A DNA stretch of 58,582 nucleotides from Streptomyces jeddahensis (lineage in GTDB: Bacteria > Actinomycetota > Actinomycetes > Streptomycetales > Streptomycetaceae), in the NCBI RefSeq assembly GCF_001642995.1, contig NZ_LOHS01000115.1, forward strand, positions 1 to 58,582, in the 5' to 3' direction. The position numbers were made by a program, and so were the translations under genes. The notes beneath the pieces are model-generated. The model searched no databases, was not told the origin of the DNA, and saw only the letters and a program-made list of their open reading frames with translations. This document shows, one piece after another, positions 25,838 to 33,752 of the stretch. The number at the start of each line of letters is the position of its first letter. The stretch's first letter is position 1.

Positions 25838-27949
25838 CTACGCGGGCCGCTGCAGAACCACCAGGCTCCTGTCCACCAGCGTCAGCCGGTCACCCGCCTG
25901 GACCTTCACGCCCGTCCCCGGAGGTACGCCGTCCCCCCGTGCCGTGTCCACCACGACCTCCCACTGCCGCCCGTGGTTGACGGGCACCACGAACTCCAGC
26001 TCCTCGGGAGACGCGTTGAACATCAGCAGGAACGAGTCGTCCGAGATGCGCTCGCCGCGCGGGCCGGGCTCGGAGATCGCGTTCCCGTTGAGGAACACCG
26101 TCAGGGCCCGCGCCTGGGACGCGCTCCAGTCGCGCTGCGTCATCTCCTCGCCCTCGGGCGTGAACCAGGCGATGTCCGACAGCTCGTCGTGGGTGCCCTG
26201 GACCGGCCGCCCGTGGAAGAACCGGCGGCGGCGGAAGACCGGGTGGTCGCGCCGCAGCCACACCATCGCGCGCGTGAAGGCCAGCAGCTCGTTCTCGCCG
26301 TCCTCCGGCCAGTGCACCCAGGACAGCTCGCTGTCCTGGCAGTACGCGTTGTTGTTGCCGCGCTGCGTGCGGGCGAACTCGTCGCCGTGGCTGAGCATCG
26401 GCACGCCCTGCGAGAGCATCAGCGTCGCGATGAAGTTGCGCATCTGGCGCATGCGCAACTCCAGCACCTCAGGGTCGTCGGTCTCGCCCTCCGCGCCGCA
26501 GTTCCAGGACCGGTTGTGGCTCTCGCCGTCGCGGTTGTCCTCGCCGTTGGCCTGGTTGTGCTTCTCGTTGTACGAGACGAGATCGTGCAGCGTGAAGCCG
26601 TCGTGGCAGGTCACGAAGTTGATCGAGGCGAGCGGCCTGCGCCCGTCGTCCTGGTACAGATCGGACGAACCGGTCAGCCTCGATGCGAACTCGGCGAGCG
26701 TCCGCGGCTCACCCCGCCACAGGTCGCGCACCGTGTCGCGGTACTTGCCGTTCCACTCGGTCCACAGCGGCGGGAAGTTCCCCACCTGGTAACCGCCCTC
26801 GCCGACGTCCCAGGGCTCCGCGATCAGCTTGACCTGCGACACCACCGGGTCCTGCTGCACGAGGTCGAAGAACGACGACAGCCGGTCCACCTCGTGGAAC
26901 TGCCTGGCGAGCGTCGCCGCGAGATCGAACCGGAAGCCGTCCACATGCATCTCGGTGACCCAGTACCGCAGCGAGTCCATGATCAGCTGCAGCACGTGCG
27001 GCGAGCGCATGAGCAGCGAGTTACCGGTGCCCGTTGTGTCCATGTAGTAGCGGGGATCATCCGCCAGCCGGTAGTACGACGCGTTGTCCAGGCCCCGGAA
27101 GGAGAGCGTCGGGCCCAGATGGTTGCCCTCGGCCGTGTGGTTGTAGACCACATCCAGAATGACCTCGATGCCGGCCTGGTGCAGGGCGCGCACCGCCGAC
27201 TTGAACTCCAGCACCTGCTGGCCGCGGTCGCCCCACGAGGCGTAGGCGTTGTGCGGCGCGAAGAAGCCGATGGTGTTGTAGCCCCAGTAGTTGTTCAGGC
27301 CCATCTCCACCAGACGGTGATCGTTCACGAACTGGTGGACCGGCATCAGCTCGAGGGCCGTCACGCCCAGCTCGGTCAGGTGTTCAAGGATCGCCGGGTG
27401 TGCCAGCGCCGCATACGTGCCGCGCAGCTCGTCGGGCAGCGCCGGATGCATCATGGTCAGGCCCTTCACATGGGCCTCGTAGATCACCGTCCGGTGGTAG
27501 TCGGTGCGCGGCAGCCGGTCGTCGCCCCAGTCGAAGTACGGATTGACCACGACGGACGCCATCGTGTGCGGCGCCGAGTCCAGGTCGTTGCGCTTGTGGG
27601 GCTCGCCGAAGTGGTAGCCGTAGACCTCCTCGCCCCACTCGATGCGGCCGCTGACCGCGCGCGCGTACGGGTCGAGGAGCAGCTTCGCCGAGTTGCACCG
27701 CTGCCCGCGCTCCGGTGCGTACGGCCCGTGCACACGGAAGCCGTAACGCTGCCCCGGCATGATCCCGGGCAGGTACGCGTGCCGCACGAAGGCGTCGCTC
27801 TCGCGCAGCTCGACGGCCGTCTCCGAGCCGTCGTCGTGCAGCAGACACAGCTCGATACGGTGCGCGGCCTCGGAGAAGACCGCGAAGTTCGTACCGGCGC
27901 CGTCGTACGTCGCGCCGAGGGGGTACGCCTGTCCAGGCCAGACCTGCAT
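25838..27949 (-). CDS. glgX: Glycogen debranching enzyme GlgX
   Basis: Cytoplasmic GH13 isoamylase-type enzyme of 703 residues that removes alpha-1,6 branches from phosphorylase-limit glycogen. It has an N-terminal CBM48 domain (GQAYPLGATYDGAGTNFAVF), then the barrel with the Asp in VDGFRFDLAATLAR, the Glu in KLIAEPWDVGEGGY and the Asp in NFVTCHDGFTLHDL, and the GlgX-type end with RVLLMFNASPEELEF-like text. The ATG at 27949 is immediately before VWPGQAYPLG. It lies upstream of treY on the same strand, with the copy-B repeat between; debranching feeds the TreY/TreZ pair. Confidence 0.94.
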   Translation of the reverse strand: MQVWPGQAYPLGATYDGAGTNFAVFSEAAHRIELCLLHDDGSETAVELRESDAFVRHAYLPGIMPGQRYGFRVHGPYAPERGQRCNSAKLLLDPYARAVSGRIEWGEEVYGYHFGEPHKRNDLDSAPHTMASVVVNPYFDWGDDRLPRTDYHRTVIYEAHVKGLTMMHPALPDELRGTYAALAHPAILEHLTELGVTALELMPVHQFVNDHRLVEMGLNNYWGYNTIGFFAPHNAYASWGDRGQQVLEFKSAVRALHQAGIEVILDVVYNHTAEGNHLGPTLSFRGLDNASYYRLADDPRYYMDTTGTGNSLLMRSPHVLQLIMDSLRYWVTEMHVDGFRFDLAATLARQFHEVDRLSSFFDLVQQDPVVSQVKLIAEPWDVGEGGYQVGNFPPLWTEWNGKYRDTVRDLWRGEPRTLAEFASRLTGSSDLYQDDGRRPLASINFVTCHDGFTLHDLVSYNEKHNQANGEDNRDGESHNRSWNCGAEGETDDPEVLELRMRQMRNFIATLMLSQGVPMLSHGDEFARTQRGNNNAYCQDSELSWVHWPEDGENELLAFTRAMVWLRRDHPVFRRRRFFHGRPVQGTHDELSDIAWFTPEGEEMTQRDWSASQARALTVFLNGNAISEPGPRGERISDDSFLLMFNASPEELEFVVPVNHGRQWEVVVDTARGDGVPPGTGVKVQAGDRLTLVDRSLVVLQRPA

Positions 27950-28026
27950 GGATACGACTCTTCCATTTCCGGCCCGGGTACGGGGGGCCACTCGGCTTCG
28001 AGTCTCCCTGAAAGTGAGTGAACCTC

Positions 28027-28048
28027 CTAGGACTTCGTGCCGTCCTAG
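28027..28048. promoter_or_regulatory. 7-bp inverted repeat in a divergent promoter region
   Basis: CTAGGAC (28027-28033) and GTCCTAG (28042-28048) form a perfect inverted repeat with an eight-base spacer, between the leftward glgX and the rightward amine-oxidase-like pair. CTAG is a rare tetranucleotide, which makes the symmetry more notable. It has operator layout but no known owner. Confidence 0.45.
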
Positions 28049-28137
28049 AGGGTGACCACGCACACCCGGCACATGTACTGACCAGCCGGTATGCGTCTTA
28101 GGGGACTGCAGAGACTGCAGGGACACAGGGGGAACAT

Positions 28138-28935
28138 GTGCGCGAACTAGCAAGACGCCACCTGGGGAAGGTGGTGGCCGGCGCGGCGATCGCCGTGGCG
28201 GGTACGGCCCTGATGGCCGCCGTCACGCTGCCGGGCGAGGCCGGCGCGGGCGAGCAGGCGGACAGGCGCACGTCCGTGGGCGCCGCGCAGCAGGACGCCG
28301 TACCGCCCGAGGGTGTCGTCGAGGCCGCACCCACCCAGGCTGACCAGGGCATAGGCAGCGATCCGCTCACCGACGACGAGCTGAATCGGGCCGAGCGGAT
28401 CGCCGTGACGAGGGCCCTGCGGTCCGACGCACGCGACGTCGAGGGGGACCGCGGACCGCAGCGGCTGTCCACGAATCTCAGCGATCCGGCGCCGGACGAC
28501 GGCACCGGCGCGCCCCAGCAGCGCCGCGCCGACGTCGTCCTCTACGACTACAAGAGCGACGCCGTGATCACCAAGACTGTGAACCTCACCACAGGCACGG
28601 TCGAACAGACGGACGTCGCGCACGGCGTGCAGCCGCCGCCCAGCAGGGAGGAGCTGCGCGAGGCGGCACAGCTGCTGATCGCCGACCCGCTCGGCGCGGA
28701 CCTGAAGAACGACTACCGGCACGCCACGGACAAGGAGCTGACCAGCCCGGACCAGCTCGAGCTGAGCGGCATGGTCTTCCGCAAGGAGACCGCCCGGCAG
28801 GTGCCGTCCGGTCTCGCCGACTGCGGACGGCACCGGTGCCTGCGGATCGTCGCCAAGGTCAAGAACGGCCCGTGGATAGACACCCGGGCCATGGTCATCG
28901 ATCTCAGCGCCCGCACCGTCGGCCGCCTCGGCTGA
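28138..28935 (+). CDS. Secreted protein resembling the N2-N3 domains of copper amine oxidases
   Basis: Exported protein of 265 residues starting at GTG 28138. The N terminus, RELARRHLGKVVAGAAIAV, has a twin-arginine-like pair and a hydrophobic segment, so Tat or Sec export is likely. The mature part follows the order of the small N2 and N3 domains of copper amine oxidases: LTDDELNRAERIAVTRAL, RRADVVLYDYKSD, TKTVNLTTGTVEQTDVAHG, VQPPPSREELREAAQLL, then a second alpha/beta unit ending GPWIDTRAMVIDLSARTV. A cysteine pair sits in DCGRHRC. The next gene, 78 bases on, encodes what looks like the matching catalytic domain. The similarity is by eye and needs a profile search. Otherwise it would be a Tat-signal hypothetical protein. 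Confidence 0.65.
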   Translation: MRELARRHLGKVVAGAAIAVAGTALMAAVTLPGEAGAGEQADRRTSVGAAQQDAVPPEGVVEAAPTQADQGIGSDPLTDDELNRAERIAVTRALRSDARDVEGDRGPQRLSTNLSDPAPDDGTGAPQQRRADVVLYDYKSDAVITKTVNLTTGTVEQTDVAHGVQPPPSREELREAAQLLIADPLGADLKNDYRHATDKELTSPDQLELSGMVFRKETARQVPSGLADCGRHRCLRIVAKVKNGPWIDTRAMVIDLSARTVGRLG

Positions 28936-29013
28936 CCTGCGGTTCGTCCGCTTCCTCTCGTCGTCTTCTTCTCCCGTACGCGATCTTCTCCTCCACGAAG
29001 GAGTCATTTCCGC

Positions 29014-30354
29014 ATGCCCGTCGACAGACAGCACCATCGGCTCGCCCCCGGCGCGCCCCTTCGGACGCGCGCCCGCAGGCGAGCAGCCCTCGCCCTCGCC
29101 GTCTCCGCGCTCCTCGGCACCGCCGTGACCGCCGGGAGCCCCGCATCCGCCGCGCCCGAACAGACGCCCGAAGCCCCCGCCGCAGCCCCGGGCTGCAGTG
29201 CCGCCTACCGCATCGAGCAGACCCTCGACGGCGGCACCACCTGGCGCATGTGCTGGCACTACAACACCCTCTCCGGGCTCGTCCTGGACAACGTCAGCTA
29301 CCAGCCCAAGGGCGAGCCCAAGCCCATACCCGTGCTCACGAGCGCACGCCTGGCGCAGATCCACGTCCCCTACGACGACGGCCAGGAGGAGTACGACGAC
29401 GTCACCGGCACCGACTTCGGCCTGGCGCTGCAGAGCCTCAGGCCCGGCGAGTGCCCGGGCGGCACCATCAAGACCGTCAAGGTCCCGGACATGGGCAACG
29501 TGAAGGGCCTGTGCACCACGACACGCGCGCGTGGCCACGCGTACCGCCTGGCGAACGACGAGGGCACCAAGGTCTGGCAGGCCCAGGGCAAGGACCTGCT
29601 CGTGTACACGGTCAACAAGGCGTCCTGGTACGAGTACATCACCGAGTGGCGGTTCGGCTCGGACGGCACGATCACGGCGAACGAAGGCGCCACCGGCAGC
29701 CTCTCGCCGTACGACTACAACGGCGGCGACGGCCGCGGCTGGCCCATCGGCAAGGGCGCCCGCGGATACGCCGAGAGCCACGCCCACAACGTCTTCTGGC
29801 GGCTCGACTTCGGCCTCGACGGCTCGTCAAAGGCCAAGGTCGAGCAGTACGACTCGAAGGTGACCCCGCCCCGAGGCAACGGCATCCCGAAGACCAAGAC
29901 CACCCGGACAGCCGTGACCAAGGAACTCGCGGGCGACGCCAAGTCGATGCGCTGGTGGCGGGTCGTCAGCACCGCAGGCAAGAACAAGGACGGCCATCCG
30001 CGCAGCTACGAGATCGTGCCCGGCCACACCGACAAGTTCCCCGGCCGCTCCTTCACCCGGCACGACGTGTACTTCACCGAGTACAAGAAGTGCGAGCAGT
30101 ACGCGTCCGACAACCCGAACTGCAGGGACGGCGCACCGACCAGTGTCGACAAATGGGTCAACGGCCAGACCCTCAAGCACCCCATCACCTGGATCAACAT
30201 CGGCTTCCACCACATCGCCCGGGACGAGGACCAGCAGCCCATGCCGGTCCACTGGCAGGGCTTCGCGCTGGTCCCGCGCGATGTGACGGCTATGAATCCG
30301 CTCACTCCGGCGGATCTCGCGGGCGAGAACGGCCAGCCGGAAGAAGGGAGTTGA
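29014..30354 (+). CDS. Secreted copper-amine-oxidase-like catalytic-domain protein with altered cofactor motif
   Basis: Exported protein of 446 residues; signal peptide to about residue 47 (ALALAVSALLGTAVTAG, ASAA). The rest is the length of a copper amine oxidase catalytic domain without the N2 and N3 domains. Copper ligands fit H256 and H258 (ESHAHNVFWRLDFGLDG) and H400 (GFHHIARDED). The tyrosine that becomes topaquinone fits Y206, but its context is KASWYEY instead of the family T-x-x-N-Y-D/E-Y, so the Asn is Trp and the Ser/Thr is Lys. C147 and C167 fit the family disulfide, and D128 falls at the catalytic-base position when aligned from C147. ATG 29014 follows AAGGAG. It may be an active oxidase, an enzyme with slow cofactor formation or a binding protein. 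Confidence 0.78.
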   Translation: MPVDRQHHRLAPGAPLRTRARRRAALALAVSALLGTAVTAGSPASAAPEQTPEAPAAAPGCSAAYRIEQTLDGGTTWRMCWHYNTLSGLVLDNVSYQPKGEPKPIPVLTSARLAQIHVPYDDGQEEYDDVTGTDFGLALQSLRPGECPGGTIKTVKVPDMGNVKGLCTTTRARGHAYRLANDEGTKVWQAQGKDLLVYTVNKASWYEYITEWRFGSDGTITANEGATGSLSPYDYNGGDGRGWPIGKGARGYAESHAHNVFWRLDFGLDGSSKAKVEQYDSKVTPPRGNGIPKTKTTRTAVTKELAGDAKSMRWWRVVSTAGKNKDGHPRSYEIVPGHTDKFPGRSFTRHDVYFTEYKKCEQYASDNPNCRDGAPTSVDKWVNGQTLKHPITWINIGFHHIARDEDQQPMPVHWQGFALVPRDVTAMNPLTPADLAGENGQPEEGS

Positions 30355-30457
30355 GAAAGGACCCTGTGCATCCGGCTGCACCGCCGCCCGCTCCCGGAGT
30401 ACCCTTCCTTGATCGTTGAACGGGGGAGTGCTCGGGGGAGCGGAAGGCGGTGCGCGG

Positions 30458-31699
30458 GTGAGCTCGGGAGGGCTGGAGCTGCCCCCTGGTGACAGCGGTC
30501 ACGAGGGGAGCTCCGCGGACGCCCCACCGGGTGCGGTGTCCCTGGCGCGGCCGATGGACATGGGATCTCAGATCGGACCCGAACTGGACTGGGGCGCCGA
30601 CGCCTGGAGCGAGGTGCGTACGCGCGCACAGCGTGCCGGGCGCGCCTACATCTGGCTGAACCTGGTCGAACAGCGGCTGCGCGCCGTCGTGGCGGCCGTT
30701 CTGCGTCCCATCTACGAGCCCGTCCACGGGGACGACTGGGTCGTCGCGGCCGCCGGGCCGGCCGGTCAGGAGTGGGTGCAGCGCGCCGTCGCCGTACGCG
30801 AAGTCAGCCGCCGCAAGGGGTACTTGCTCGACCCGGCGGACGACAACGTCCTCTCCTTCCTGACGCTGCCGCAGCTGCGCGAGCTGATGGTCCAGCACTG
30901 GCCGTGCTTCGAGCCCTACTTCGACGACCGGCGCGACGTAGAACTGGCCCTGGACGAGCTCGAGGTCACCCGCAACGTGGTGTCCCGGAATCGCGCCCTG
31001 TCCGAGACGGTCCTCGCCCAGGCCGAACGCGCATCGTCCCGCCTCCTCGACATACTCGGGGCGGGCTCGGACGTGCCGTCCGCGCGCCGGCTGCGCGTCG
31101 ACGCCGTCGAGGACCTCGTCGGCGACCGGTACGCGGACGTGGTCGCCGTGCATCCGGACCGGGTGCGGCTGCTGCGGCAGTTCCCGGCCGAGGACATCTT
31201 CGGCGGCGCCCGCCGCCTCGACGCGATCGGCATAGGCCTGAACCTGCTCGTGCAGAACTTCTCGGGCCGGCGCCTCGTGCGCCTCGCCGAGTCCGGCTGC
31301 CGGGTGCGGTTGCTGTTCCTGAACCCGGCGTCCAGCGCGGTGAAGCGGCGGGAACGCGAACTCGGCCTGAAGCGGGGCGAGTTGAGCCGTTCGGTCGAGA
31401 TGAACATCCTGCACATGCGGCGGGTGCGCGCCAAGCTGCGTGATCCCGGCGCCTTCGAGATCCAGGTCTTCGACGAGACCCCGCGCTTCACGGCGTATCT
31501 GGTCGACGGGGACGGCTCGGACGGCATCGCCGTCGTCCAGTCGTATCTGCGCAGGACGCGGGGGATGGAGGCGCCGGTGCTGGTGCTGCGCGGCGGGGGC
31601 CGGGTGGTCAAGGCGGGCGAAACGGGCGAGAGTGGGCTTTTCGCCACGTACCGCGAGGAGTTCGAGGCGGCGTGGGTGGATTCGCGGCCGGTGTCCTGA
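30458..31699 (+). CDS. SAV2148-family HEPN-domain protein
   Basis: A 413-residue soluble protein strongly conserved in Streptomyces and related to the named SAV2148 HEPN family. The HEPN-like helical part covers roughly residues 45-190 (AYIWLNLVEQRLRAVVAAVL, RDVELALDELEVTRNVVSRN). The canonical HEPN RNase motif R-x4-6-H is not visible; RNRALSE occupies that place. The C-terminal half is alpha/beta (RLDAIGIGLNLLVQNFSGRR, RVRLLFLNPASSAVKRRER) and ends in AYLVDGDGSDGIAVVQSYL, which recalls phospholipase-D-like or nucleic-acid-effector folds. GTG 30458 has GGAG and GAAGG before it. Function unknown. Confidence 0.82.
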   Translation: MSSGGLELPPGDSGHEGSSADAPPGAVSLARPMDMGSQIGPELDWGADAWSEVRTRAQRAGRAYIWLNLVEQRLRAVVAAVLRPIYEPVHGDDWVVAAAGPAGQEWVQRAVAVREVSRRKGYLLDPADDNVLSFLTLPQLRELMVQHWPCFEPYFDDRRDVELALDELEVTRNVVSRNRALSETVLAQAERASSRLLDILGAGSDVPSARRLRVDAVEDLVGDRYADVVAVHPDRVRLLRQFPAEDIFGGARRLDAIGIGLNLLVQNFSGRRLVRLAESGCRVRLLFLNPASSAVKRRERELGLKRGELSRSVEMNILHMRRVRAKLRDPGAFEIQVFDETPRFTAYLVDGDGSDGIAVVQSYLRRTRGMEAPVLVLRGGGRVVKAGETGESGLFATYREEFEAAWVDSRPVS

Positions 31700-31811
31700 G
31701 GCCGGTGCTGGATCCCGGCGGCGGAGGGAAGCGGAACGCGCTCGTCTGATTGTCAGTGGCGGATGCGATCGTGATGGTCACTGGGGGAAAGCACTACGAA
31801 GGAGGGGCCGC

Positions 31812-32543
31812 ATGGGCTGGCACCGGGAGCTGCTGATCGGCTTCGACCTGGAGACGACCGGGACGGACCCGCGCGAGGCGCGCATCGTCACAGGAGCCGT
31901 GATCGAGCTGAGAGACGGGCAGCTGCTGGGGCACCGCGAATGGCTGGCCGACCCGGGAGTCCCGATCCCCGCCGAGGCGGTGGCGGTGCACGGGATCACC
32001 GGCGAACGGGCAGCCGCTGAGGGCCGGCCGGCCGACGAGGTCGCCGACGCGCTCGCCTCGGTCCTCGTGGGGTACTGGCAGACGGGCGTTCCGGTCGTGG
32101 CGTACAACGCGGCCTTCGACCTGACGCTGCTCTCCGCGGAGCTCCGGCGGTACGGTCTGCCGTCGCTGCGCGACCGCCTCGGCGGCATCGATCCGGCCCC
32201 GGTCATCGACCCGTACACGATCGACCGCTCCGTGGACCGCTACCGCCGCGGCAAGCGCAACCTCGAAGCCGTCTGCACGGAGTACGGCGTAGCGCTGGAC
32301 ACGGCGCACGACGCCTCGGCGGACGCCGTGGCCGCGGCCCGTCTGGCCTGCGCGATAGCCGCCCGCCACCCGAAGATCGCGGGCCTCGCCCCGGCGGAGC
32401 TGCACCGCCGCCAGATCGGGTGGTATGCGGCGTGGGCCGCCGACTTCCAGGGCTTCCTGCGGAAACAGGGGGACGCGGAGGCGGTGGTGGACGGGGCCTG
32501 GCCCGTACGGGAGTTGGCGGGGAACAGCCCGTCCGGCGTTTGA
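31812..32543 (+). CDS. DEDDh 3'-5' exonuclease (DnaQ-like)
   Basis: Cytoplasmic exonuclease of 243 residues that resembles the epsilon proofreading fold. The acidic motifs are complete: IGFDLETTGTDP (D and E), VVAYNAAFDLTLL (D) and the final HDASADAVAAARL (H and D). It is not fused to a polymerase or helicase, so it probably serves repair or RNA/DNA processing. ATG 31812 follows AAGGAGGGG. Its last residues (GNSPSGV) and the stop codon lie in the intergenic repeat with a stem-loop that begins at about 32525, so the repeat supplied the present C terminus. Confidence 0.9.
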   Translation: MGWHRELLIGFDLETTGTDPREARIVTGAVIELRDGQLLGHREWLADPGVPIPAEAVAVHGITGERAAAEGRPADEVADALASVLVGYWQTGVPVVAYNAAFDLTLLSAELRRYGLPSLRDRLGGIDPAPVIDPYTIDRSVDRYRRGKRNLEAVCTEYGVALDTAHDASADAVAAARLACAIAARHPKIAGLAPAELHRRQIGWYAAWAADFQGFLRKQGDAEAVVDGAWPVRELAGNSPSGV

Positions 32544-32620
32544 GGACGACCCCGTCAGGGCGATCGGGGGTCTGGGGGCGGAGCCCCCAGTTTCGGGAAG
32601 GGGCGGGGTGGGGGAAGAAA
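32525..32620 (+). repeat. Streptomyces intergenic repeat containing a stem-loop terminator
   Basis: CAGCCCGTCCGGCGTTTGAG, then GATCGGGGGTCTGGGGGCGG, AGCCCCCAG and a G-rich tail belongs to a repeat widely scattered in streptomycete genomes (from memory of such sequences). The core stem CTGGGGGC/GCCCCCAG is at 32572-32579 and 32583-32590. The repeat includes the exonuclease stop TGA. Confidence 0.7.
32572..32590. terminator. Stem-loop terminator between convergent genes
   Basis: CTGGGGGC and GCCCCCAG form an 8-bp perfect stem with a three-base loop GGA, followed by TTTC. It lies 29 bases after the exonuclease stop and before the end of the leftward APH-fold gene, so it can serve both. Confidence 0.8.
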
Positions 32621-32667
32621 AACGGCCTCCTTGAGCGGCACCCGAACGCGCCCGGGACCTGGCCGGT

Positions 32668-33531
32668 TCAGAACGGATACCACCGCACCGTCTCGTCCCC
32701 GTCCCGCAGGGAGGCCACGCGGCGCCTGAATTCCGCCAGCGCCTTCGGGTTCGTGGGTGCGTGCTGGGCGACCCACGCGCAGCTCGCCGTCTCGCGGGCG
32801 CCGCGCAGCACGGTGCAGCCCTCCCACTTGCGCACATCCCAGCCGTACGCGTCCGTGAAGGCGTCGTACGCGTCATCCGGCAGGCCGTATCGGTCGTGGG
32901 TCAGGGCCATGACCACCAGGTCGTGTTCGCGCAGATCGGAGGAGAACGTCTCCAGGTCCACCAGGGCCGGGCCGTCGGGGCCGACATGGACGTTGCGGGG
33001 GAGCGCGTCGCCGTGGATGGGCCCGGGCGGAAGATGCGGCTTCAGCGCGGCCGCGGCCGCAGCGAAGCCGTCGCGGCGCTCGCGCAGATACGCCGCGTCG
33101 GCCGGATCGATCGCGTCGCCCGCGAGCCGCAGCCAGCGCTCGACGCCGCCGAGCAGCTCGCGGCGCGGCAACGCGAAAGAGGGGGAGGGAAGTGCGTGCA
33201 CCATCCGCAGCAGTTCGGCCAGATCGCGGGGCTCGGCGGGGCGGAGTGCCACCGGGATGCGGTGCCACACCGTCACCGGATGGCCGTCGACCAGCAGAGG
33301 ATCGGGCTCCGCGGCCCGCACCGCAGGTACGCCCGCCTCCGCGAGCCAGCCCGCGATGCGCAGCTCGCGCCGCGCGCGGTCGAGGAGTTCGGCGCTCCGG
33401 CCCACCTTGACCACCAGGTCACCGGCCGCGAACACCGCGTTCTCGCCCAGCGCGAGCAGTGCCGCGTCCCGTGCCGCATCCGGCAGCACGCCCGCCGCCG
33501 CCAGCACGTCCCGCGCCCGGGCCTCGTCCAT
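32668..33531 (-). CDS. Aminoglycoside-phosphotransferase-fold kinase
   Basis: APH-fold protein of 287 residues. The catalytic loop is intact: PGPIHGDALPRNVHVGPDG, followed by ALVDLETFSSDLREHDL as the metal-binding DxD/E block. The nucleotide lobe (AGDLVVKVGRSAELLDRARREL) has the Lys. Unlike the APH-fold protein at 18028-18975 it keeps the HGD triad. Substrate unknown; many such proteins act on sugars, choline-like compounds or antibiotics. Starts ATG 33531 or ATG 33534; GGAGG lies six and three bases before them, so 33531 is preferred. Confidence 0.82.
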   Translation of the reverse strand: MDEARARDVLAAAGVLPDAARDAALLALGENAVFAAGDLVVKVGRSAELLDRARRELRIAGWLAEAGVPAVRAAEPDPLLVDGHPVTVWHRIPVALRPAEPRDLAELLRMVHALPSPSFALPRRELLGGVERWLRLAGDAIDPADAAYLRERRDGFAAAAAALKPHLPPGPIHGDALPRNVHVGPDGPALVDLETFSSDLREHDLVVMALTHDRYGLPDDAYDAFTDAYGWDVRKWEGCTVLRGARETASCAWVAQHAPTNPKALAEFRRRVASLRDGDETVRWYPF

Positions 33532-33545
33532 CATCCGCCTCCACT

Positions 33546-33579
33546 CGATCACGTCGTACGCCCGATCACGCCGTACGCC
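33546..33579. promoter_or_regulatory. Tandem 17-bp repeat in a divergent promoter region
   Basis: CGATCACGTCGTACGCC (33546-33562) is followed at once by CGATCACGCCGTACGCC (33563-33579), one mismatch. It lies between the leftward APH-fold gene and the rightward sugar ABC operon; it could be a tandem operator or simply a local duplication. Confidence 0.5.
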
Positions 33580-33752
33580 CGCCCAGTCTCGCATTTGCAC
33601 AGGTGGAGACCGGTGAGAAGGTCCGAGAAGTGCCTGCGCGACGCCTTGACGGCACGGGGGTCCGCCCCCACGATGACGGAGGCCGCGTGGGCGGCCGGAC
33701 CGCTGCAGAACCGCATCCGGACCGTACGAGCCGCCCAAAGGAGCCGATTCCC

